This document shows positions 48,085 to 52,746 of a stretch of DNA of 64,000 nt, piece after piece. The DNA is taken from contig CALWSK010000001.1 in assembly GCA_944384195.1 (NCBI GenBank), positions 310,001 through 374,000 of the forward strand, read 5' to 3'. This stretch comes from an uncultured Clostridia bacterium. GTDB taxonomy: Bacteria; Bacillota; Clostridia; Lachnospirales; CAG-274. The notes under the pieces were generated by a model. The model had not been told where the DNA came from. It did no database searches and saw only the letters and a list, made by a program, of their open reading frames with translations. How positions within the stretch are numbered: the first letter of the stretch is position 1; each line of letters starts with the position of its first letter. The translations under genes were made by a program, and so were the position numbers.

Positions 48085-48156
48085 TTAATATACTTTAGTA
48101 ACAGATAATATTATGAATATTATAGTTAATATAATTATTTCTATAATTTTTTTCAT
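48085..48156 (-). CDS. Type I toxin-like peptide 1, 23 residues
   Basis: The peptide starts MKKIIEIIIL and ends LSVTKVY, almost all Ile/Leu/Phe, so it should insert in the membrane. A near-perfect GGGGGTGAT site precedes the ATG. It is locked in the hairpin CCCCTT-ACATA-AAGGGG, a classic sign of a type I toxin. Its promoter is at 48239-48211. The mRNA would end at the shared terminator 48055-48021, about 190 nt long. Close copies lie at 48393 and 52392. No database family is claimed; the analogy is to Fst. Confidence 0.65.
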   Translation of the reverse strand: MKKIIEIIILTIIFIILSVTKVY

Positions 48157-48210
48157 AATATCACCCCCTTTATGTAAGGGGAACAACCTTTTTCATTGCT
48201 CTTGCTTTAT

Positions 48211-48270
48211 ATAATACCACATTTTTCTATATTTTTCAATCTTGACTTTTTTATTATTTCATATTATAAT
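48211..48270. promoter_or_regulatory. Back-to-back promoters: toxin 1 (minus) and antitoxin RNA 2 (plus)
   Basis: Minus strand: TTGAAA (48239-48234), 17 nt, TATTAT (48216-48211). Plus strand: TTGACT (48242-48247), 17 nt, TATAAT (48265-48270). The two -35 boxes are only 2 nt apart, so RNA polymerase binding at one may exclude the other. Confidence 0.7.
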
Positions 48271-48276
48271 TACATT

Positions 48277-48358
48277 ATAAAAAGAGCAATGTCAGTTGCT
48301 CCTCCTATGATTGTTAAAACAACCTTAAGTGGGCGAAACTTTATAAGGTTGTTTTTTT
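48277..48358 (+). ncRNA. Antitoxin-type RNA 2
   Basis: Second copy. Predicted start near 48277, hairpin around GAGCAATGTCAGTTGCTC, terminator stem 48318-48327 with 48344-48353, then TTTTTTT. It differs from copy 1 in the middle (TCCTATGATTGTT) and in the terminator loop (GTGGGCGAAACT), which would set pairing specificity. Confidence 0.7.
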
Positions 48359-48392
48359 ATTGTAAAATATATTAAAAGTAGTTATCTATAGT

Positions 48393-48464
48393 TTAATATA
48401 CTTTTACTGTAGATAACGCTATAAATATAATTATAAAAATTATTGTTATAATTATTTTCTTCAT
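48393..48464 (-). CDS. Type I toxin-like peptide 2, 23 residues
   Basis: Starts MKKIIITIIF and ends LSTVKVY. Same length, same SD hairpin (CCCCTT-GTATA-AAGGGG) and same C-terminal KVY-stop as copy 1. The loop of the hairpin changed while both arms were kept. Promoter at 48547-48519 on the minus strand. Confidence 0.65.
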   Translation of the reverse strand: MKKIIITIIFIIIFIALSTVKVY

Positions 48465-48518
48465 AGCATCACCCCCTTTATACAAGGGGAACAACCTTTT
48501 TCATTGCTCTTGTTTTAT

Positions 48519-48547
48519 ATAATAACACATTTTTCTACATTTTTCAA
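48519..48547 (-). promoter_or_regulatory. Promoter of toxin 2
   Basis: On the minus strand TTGAAA (48547-48542), 17-nt spacer, TATTAT (48524-48519); same elements as in units 1 and 3. Confidence 0.7.
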
Positions 48548-48557
48548 TCTTTAATTA

Positions 48558-48623
48558 TTAACTTTTTATATTATATAATATTAACCTCATAATATTAACA
48601 TCATTTCAAAATGAGGCTTTTTT
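48558..48623 (+). other. Possible decayed repeat unit with a plus-strand terminator
   Basis: TTAACT (48558) and TATAAT (48574-48579) are only 10 nt apart, so the promoter form of the antitoxin RNAs looks shortened by 7 nt. It is followed by CCTCAT...ATGAGG (48585-48616) and a run of six T. It has no gene to terminate on the plus strand. Confidence 0.3.
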
Positions 48624-48639
48624 ATTATCTTTAAAACAC

Positions 48640-48666
48640 AAAAAAAGCAAAGGCTTTCGCCTTTGC
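48640..48666 (-). terminator. Terminator of flagellin gene 1
   Basis: GCAAAGGC (48647-48654) and GCCTTTGC (48659-48666) around TTTC, followed on the minus strand by seven T. Confidence 0.93.
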
Positions 48667-48676
48667 CCACCAAAAA

Positions 48677-50206
48677 TTATCCAAGTAATTGAGTAATTTT
48701 GTTAGGTGCTTGGTTTGCTTGAGCAAGCATAGATGTAGCTGCTTGTTGAAGAACGTTAGCAGATGTTAAGTTCATCATTTCTTTTGCCATATCAGTATCT
48801 TCAATACGAGATTTAGCAGCTGATAAGTTTTCACTAGATAAATTAAGGTTGTTTATTGTATGCTCAAGTCTGTTTTGGTTTGCACCAAGTTTAGATCTTT
48901 GAGTTGTTACAGTTTTAAGTGCTTTATCTATGTTAGATATAGCATCTGAATATACTTTACCCTCATCTGCTACATTTCCTACTTTATAACCATCTGCCAT
49001 TTGAACAAACTTTACATCATTAGCTTTACCCATAGCTTTTATTCCATCTTGAGCAAGTAGCTTTTCAAAACTTGCTTGATTATAGAATACATTTTCTTGA
49101 CCTTTTGCAGCAGCAGCATTAGTAACTTTAGTATAAGTTTTATCTCCTATTTGAATTCTTGAACCGTCATCTATTGCAGTACCTCCATTACCTATACCAA
49201 ATTTATTATATTCATCTACACCAGCTTTAGATACAATACCAATTTCTTTAGCAGATCCGTCAGCAAGCTTAACATTTATGCCAGTTATAGAAGAAGCACT
49301 ACTTCCTTTTTCTGTAGAATTAAGTTTAATTCCGGCAGCTGTATGAGCAGCATTAGAATCTTTAAATAATGACCCTAATTCACTATCATTAAGAATAGCT
49401 TCAGATATACCTTTTTCAACAGCTTTTTCATCAGCTGCTTTAGAAAAATCAACAGAAATATTCTTAGTTTGACTATTTCCATTAGCATCAGTGTACGTAA
49501 TCTCAATACTAGTAGCAGTTTTTAGAGTAGCTACATCAGCACCAGCTATTTTTGCAGTAGATTCACTAGCTGTAGCATCTACAACAGTTGGTGCTACTTC
49601 TGTTCCATCTTGTTTAAATATTTTAACTCCAGTAGCTTCCTTACCCGTACCATTTGCTCCAATCCCAAATGCATCTTTAAGTTGGTCAAGACCTAAAGCA
49701 TCAACATCCATATTACCTATAGAAACATCAAGTTTTTGTCCTGCATTAGCACCTATTTGGAAGAAACCATCTTTGAAAGAACCATCATTAAGTTTTTTCT
49801 CATTAAATTCTGTTCTTTCAGAAATAGAATCTATTTCTGTTAAAAGAGCTGCAACCTCTTCACCTATTTTTTCTCTATCTTCTTTTTGGTTAGTATCATT
49901 CGCTGCTTGTACAGTAAGCTCTCTAACACGAGTTAACATATCATTTACTTCTGTTAAAGAACCTTCAGCTGTTTGAATAAGACTTATTGCATCTTCAGAG
50001 TTTTTAGCTGCCATATCAAGACCTTTGATTTGTGCTTTCATTTTTTCAGATATAGCAAGACCTGCTGCATCATCAGCTGCAGAGTTAATTTTTTTACCTG
50101 AAGATAATCTTTGGCTCGCTTTATTCTGTCTGTTACCCACAGAAGCTAAATTTCTGTGTGCAGTAAGAGCCATCATATTAGTATTAATTACAGTATTCAT
50201 TGCCAT
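48677..50206 (-). CDS. fliC: Flagellin (copy 1)
   Basis: A 509-residue filament subunit. The N-terminal D0/D1 helices (start MAMNTVINTNMMALTAHRNL) and C-terminal D1/D0 (ends SMLAQANQAPNKITQLLG) are conserved, with about 240 variable residues between, which form the surface domains. The start has GGAGGAATT upstream. The promoter fits sigma-28 (50331-50357). Its N- and C-terminal coding parts are nearly identical in DNA to copy 2 while the centre differs. A FliB-like methylase gene and PilZ genes lie within 10 kb. Confidence 0.95.
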   Translation of the reverse strand: MAMNTVINTNMMALTAHRNLASVGNRQNKASQRLSSGKKINSAADDAAGLAISEKMKAQIKGLDMAAKNSEDAISLIQTAEGSLTEVNDMLTRVRELTVQAANDTNQKEDREKIGEEVAALLTEIDSISERTEFNEKKLNDGSFKDGFFQIGANAGQKLDVSIGNMDVDALGLDQLKDAFGIGANGTGKEATGVKIFKQDGTEVAPTVVDATASESTAKIAGADVATLKTATSIEITYTDANGNSQTKNISVDFSKAADEKAVEKGISEAILNDSELGSLFKDSNAAHTAAGIKLNSTEKGSSASSITGINVKLADGSAKEIGIVSKAGVDEYNKFGIGNGGTAIDDGSRIQIGDKTYTKVTNAAAAKGQENVFYNQASFEKLLAQDGIKAMGKANDVKFVQMADGYKVGNVADEGKVYSDAISNIDKALKTVTTQRSKLGANQNRLEHTINNLNLSSENLSAAKSRIEDTDMAKEMMNLTSANVLQQAATSMLAQANQAPNKITQLLG

Positions 50207-50229
50207 TGTAAAATTCCTCCCTGAACAAA

Positions 50230-50254
50230 CTAGTAGTCCTCCGTGACCACCTAG
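50230..50254 (-). promoter_or_regulatory. Leader hairpin of flagellin 1 with GGA loop (possible CsrA site)
   Basis: A 10-bp stem with one bulge and loop ACGGAG in the 5' leader, upstream of the GGAGG ribosome binding site. This arrangement, a GGA loop plus the SD, matches the form of the CsrA sites in the Bacillus hag leader. Neither csrA nor fliW is in the window. Confidence 0.5.
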
Positions 50255-50289
50255 CTTATAACCTTATAAAATCATAAATCATAAATTTT

Positions 50290-50324
50290 TGAAAGTAGAT
50301 AATTGGCCATTTATTTATCTTTCA
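50290..50324 (-). promoter_or_regulatory. 5'-terminal stem-loop of flagellin 1 mRNA
   Basis: TGAAAG and CTTTCA arms at the predicted 5' end of the mRNA, with a conserved loop that includes AAATAAATGGCC. The same element occurs in front of flagellin 2. It may protect the message from 5' decay. Confidence 0.5.
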
Positions 50325-50330
50325 TGTTAT

Positions 50331-50357
50331 ATATCGTCTACTTTAAAAATTACTTTA
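50331..50357 (-). promoter_or_regulatory. Sigma-28 (SigD)-type promoter of flagellin 1
   Basis: On the minus strand TAAA (50357-50354), 15-nt spacer, GACGATAT (50338-50331). It agrees with the TAAA-N15-GCCGATAT consensus at 11 of 12 positions. Confidence 0.82.
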
Positions 50358-50388
50358 GCCTTTTTTATAAATTTATTTTTTCCCATTT

Positions 50389-50414
50389 AAAAAAGACAAA
50401 GGCTTTCGCCTTTG
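50389..50414 (-). terminator. Terminator of flagellin gene 2
   Basis: CAAAGGC (50397-50403) and GCCTTTG (50408-50414) around TTTC, followed by T-run; nearly the same as the terminator of copy 1. Confidence 0.92.
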
Positions 50415-50426
50415 CCTACCTAAAAA

Positions 50427-51959
50427 TTATCCAAGTAGTTGAGTAATTTTGTTAGGTGCTTGGTTTGCTTGAGCTAGCATAGATGTAGCTGCTTGTTGAA
50501 GAACGTTAGCAGATGTTAAGTTCATCATTTCTTTTGCCATATCAGTATCTTCAATACGAGATTTAGCAGCTGATAAGTTTTCACTAGATAAATTAAGGTT
50601 GTTTATTGTATGCTCAAGTCTGTTTTGGTTTGCACCAAGTTTAGATCTTTGAGTTGTTACAGTTTTAAGTGCTTTATCTATGTTAGATACAGCATCTGAA
50701 TATACTTTACCCTCATCTGCTACATTTCCTACTTGATATCCATCACCTTTTTGGAAAAATTCCACTTTAGCTTTTGTTCCTCTTACACCATATCCATCTT
50801 TTTCAAGAAGTTTCTGTAAACCTGCTGCATCTTTAAATGAATTTTCTGGGGTATCCTTACCTATAGCTGCAACTTTAGTATAAGTTTTATCTCCAATAGT
50901 AATAGTATCTCCATTTTGAATATTTTGTAAATCTGTAGATACATATGCATCTTTACCAACTTGAGTAACTTTACCTGATTCTATAGTAGTTGTACCAGTT
51001 TTATCAATTTTTACTTCCAATCCAGAAATAGATGCTTTACCAGCTCCTGCTTCAATAGTTTCAAATTCAATCTTAGAATTTGTAGTTAGATTAGTTGTAA
51101 CCTTAAATAAACTACTTAATTCAGTATCATTTTTAATAGCATCTCCAATAACACCAGCTAAAGTTTTTTCACTAGGTGTATTAGCGGTATCTTTAAGACC
51201 AGTAAATTCTTTTTCTTTTGTATTACCAGAAGCATCTGTATAAGTAATTTTAACAGTAACTGTATCATCTTTAGCAGCAACTTTAGTATTACTACTTAGA
51301 GTTATTTCTGATTTATTTGCTGTTGCTGCATTTTCTGTACTTGTATAATTTTGACCGTCAGCTTGTTTAGTTACTTTAACATTACTAATAGATTTACCAT
51401 CACCATTTTGCTCTATACCAAAAGCATCTTTAAGTTGGTTAAGTCCTAAAGATTTAACATCCATATTTCCTATAGAAACATCAAGTTTTTGTCCTGCATT
51501 AGAACCTATTTGGAAGAAACCATCTTTAAAAGAACCATCATTAAGTTTTTTCTCATTAAATTCTGTTCTTTCAGAAATAGAATCTATTTCTGTTAAAAGA
51601 GCTGCAACCTCTTCACCTATTTTTTCTCTATCTTCTTTTTGGTTAGTATCATTCGCTGCTTGTACAGTAAGCTCTCTAACACGAGTTAACATATCATTTA
51701 CTTCTGTTAAAGAACCTTCAGCTGTTTGAATAAGACTTATTGCATCTTCAGAGTTTTTAGCTGCCATATCAAGACCTTTGATTTGTGCTTTCATTTTTTC
51801 AGATATAGCAAGACCTGCTGCATCATCAGCTGCAGAGTTAATTTTTTTACCTGAAGATAATCTTTGGCTCGCTTTATTTTGTCTGTTACCCACAGATGCT
51901 AAGTTTCTGTGTGCAGTAAGAGCCATCATATTAGTATTAATTACAGTATTCATTGCCAT
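50427..51959 (-). CDS. fliC: Flagellin (copy 2), with possibly phase-variable promoter
   Basis: A 510-residue flagellin with the same D0/D1 ends as copy 1 and a different centre, roughly residues 175-410. The start is the ATG at 51959 (MAMNTV) after AAGGAGGAATTTACA; a frame extending to 52010 covers the mRNA leader and is not coding. The promoter at 52084-52112 has a 12-base C/G run in its spacer. Two flagellins with identical ends can co-assemble into one filament or alternate as surface antigens. Terminator and leader elements are shared with copy 1. Confidence 0.95.
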   Translation of the reverse strand: MAMNTVINTNMMALTAHRNLASVGNRQNKASQRLSSGKKINSAADDAAGLAISEKMKAQIKGLDMAAKNSEDAISLIQTAEGSLTEVNDMLTRVRELTVQAANDTNQKEDREKIGEEVAALLTEIDSISERTEFNEKKLNDGSFKDGFFQIGSNAGQKLDVSIGNMDVKSLGLNQLKDAFGIEQNGDGKSISNVKVTKQADGQNYTSTENAATANKSEITLSSNTKVAAKDDTVTVKITYTDASGNTKEKEFTGLKDTANTPSEKTLAGVIGDAIKNDTELSSLFKVTTNLTTNSKIEFETIEAGAGKASISGLEVKIDKTGTTTIESGKVTQVGKDAYVSTDLQNIQNGDTITIGDKTYTKVAAIGKDTPENSFKDAAGLQKLLEKDGYGVRGTKAKVEFFQKGDGYQVGNVADEGKVYSDAVSNIDKALKTVTTQRSKLGANQNRLEHTINNLNLSSENLSAAKSRIEDTDMAKEMMNLTSANVLQQAATSMLAQANQAPNKITQLLG

Positions 51960-51979
51960 TGTAAATTCCTCCTTGAAAT

Positions 51980-52007
51980 AACTAGCAGCCTTCCCTGACT
52001 GCCAGTT
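51980..52007 (-). promoter_or_regulatory. Leader hairpin of flagellin 2 with GGGA loop (possible CsrA site)
   Basis: An 11-bp stem with two wobble pairs and loop AGGGAA. Its sequence differs from the hairpin of copy 1, but the GGA loop and distance to the SD are kept. Confidence 0.5.
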
Positions 52008-52038
52008 CACATTTATGATTTTATAAAGTTATAAAAGT

Positions 52039-52078
52039 GTGAAAGTATAATAATATTGGCCATTTATTTATCTTTCAC
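52039..52078 (-). promoter_or_regulatory. 5'-terminal stem-loop of flagellin 2 mRNA
   Basis: GTGAAAG and CTTTCAC arms at the predicted 5' end; one more G-C pair than copy 1. Loop sequence AAATAAATGGCC is kept. Confidence 0.5.
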
Positions 52079-52083
52079 ATTAT

Positions 52084-52112
52084 ATATCGACCCCCCCCCC
52101 CCGATTACTTTA
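52084..52112 (-). promoter_or_regulatory. Sigma-28-type promoter of flagellin 2 with poly-C tract in the spacer
   Basis: On the minus strand TAAA (52112-52109), 17-nt spacer, GTCGATAT (52091-52084). The spacer contains 11 of the 12 G of a homopolymer run (plus strand C at 52091-52102; the last one is in the -10 box). Removal of two G would give the 15-nt spacer of copy 1. The bases around it (GCTAAAGTAAT) equal those of copy 1. Confidence 0.72.
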
Positions 52113-52211
52113 GCTTTTTTTTAAATTTTTTCAAAATTTTTTTGAAAAATTTTATTTTGAGTATATTTCTACCTATATAAAGCAATTTTTTATTTTTTCC
52201 ATAAATCAAAA

Positions 52212-52237
52212 AAGTATGGACTTTTCTTTCCATACTT
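52212..52237 (-). terminator. Hairpin terminator upstream of the flagellin 2 promoter
   Basis: A 9-bp stem AAGTATGGA/TCCATACTT with 8-nt loop and TTTTTT on the minus strand. It would stop read-through from thrS or from toxin unit 3 into the flagellin region. Confidence 0.75.
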
Positions 52238-52249
52238 AAACATATAATC

Positions 52250-52366
52250 TTGACTTTTTATATAAATCATATTATAATAAAAATATAAAAAGAGCAATGT
52301 TAGTTGCTCCCCAAGGTTATCTAAAACAACCTTAAGTCGGCGAAACTTTACAAGGTTGTTTTTTTA
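52250..52366 (+). ncRNA. Antitoxin-type RNA 3 with its promoter
   Basis: Promoter TTGACT (52250-52255), 17 nt, TATAAT (52273-52278); start near 52285. Hairpin GAGCAATGTTAGTTGCTC as in copy 1; terminator stem 52325-52333 with 52352-52360, then T-run. The 52011-52746 gap holds the flagellin 2 leader and promoter, this unit, and unit 4. Confidence 0.7.
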
Positions 52367-52391
52367 TTTATATTATTTTCCGGATATGTAA

Positions 52392-52463
52392 TTATAATAC
52401 AACTATAGGGTTTATTATTATAAATAAAACCACAAAAAATATAAATATTATTATATTTTTCAT
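52392..52463 (-). CDS. Type I toxin-like peptide 3, 23 residues
   Basis: Starts MKNIIIFIFF and ends NPIVVL. Same length and leader as copies 1 and 2, including the SD-locking hairpin, but the C-terminal half has diverged and KVY is lost. This fits pressure on length, hydrophobicity and leader and not on exact residues. Confidence 0.6.
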   Translation of the reverse strand: MKNIIIFIFFVVLFIIINPIVVL

Positions 52464-52517
52464 AGCATCACCCCCTTTATACAAGGGGAACAACCTTTTC
52501 CATTGCTCTCATTTTAC

Positions 52518-52577
52518 ATAATAACACATTTTACTACATTTTTCAACATTGACTTTTTATATAAATTATATTATGAT
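52518..52577. promoter_or_regulatory. Back-to-back promoters: toxin 3 (minus) and antitoxin RNA 4 (plus)
   Basis: Minus strand TTGAAA (52546-52541), 17 nt, TATTAT (52523-52518). Plus strand TTGACT (52549-52554), 17 nt, TATGAT (52572-52577). Same design as at 48211-48270. Confidence 0.68.
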
Positions 52578-52583
52578 AAAAAC

Positions 52584-52665
52584 ATAAAAAGAGCAATATT
52601 AGTTGCTTCCCTAAAGTTGTTAAAACAACCTTAAGTGTGCGAAACTTTGAAAGGTTGTTTTTTTA
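52584..52665 (+). ncRNA. Orphan antitoxin-type RNA 4
   Basis: Hairpin GAGCAATATTAGTTGCTT is weaker than in the other copies. Terminator stem 52624-52632 with 52651-52659. No toxin ORF or toxin promoter follows; only a remnant reading KVY-stop on the minus strand near 52681-52690 is left, then the thrS terminator. It may be a solo antitoxin able to act on the other units. Confidence 0.6.
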
Positions 52666-52700
52666 TTGTAAAAATATTTTTAATATACTTTATTTATTAA

Positions 52701-52730
52701 AAAATACCACTCATTTAAGAGTGGTATTTT
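52701..52730. terminator. Terminator of thrS
   Basis: A perfect 12-bp inverted repeat AATACCACTC/GAGTGGTATT with A/T extensions; works on both strands. Confidence 0.92.
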
Positions 52731-52746
52731 TATATTCAAAACTCTA

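Noticed and set aside
47946..48547. Repeated blocks considered as a CRISPR array
   Set aside because: The units are about 300 bp, contain promoters, terminators and ORFs, and lack short identical repeats with regular unique spacers.
49491..50246. Long open frames antisense to both flagellins
   Set aside because: They mirror the codon pattern of the conserved flagellin ends, occur the same way in both copies and lack start signals.
51960..52010. 17-codon N-terminal extension of flagellin 2
   Set aside because: It is the mRNA leader containing the GGGA hairpin and the SD; flagellins start with MAMNT-like sequence and the SD fits the ATG at 51959.
47946..52690. Repeat units considered as an insertion sequence or MITE
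   Set aside because: No transposase, no terminal inverted repeats bounding all units and no target-site duplication could be recognised; tandem duplication explains them.
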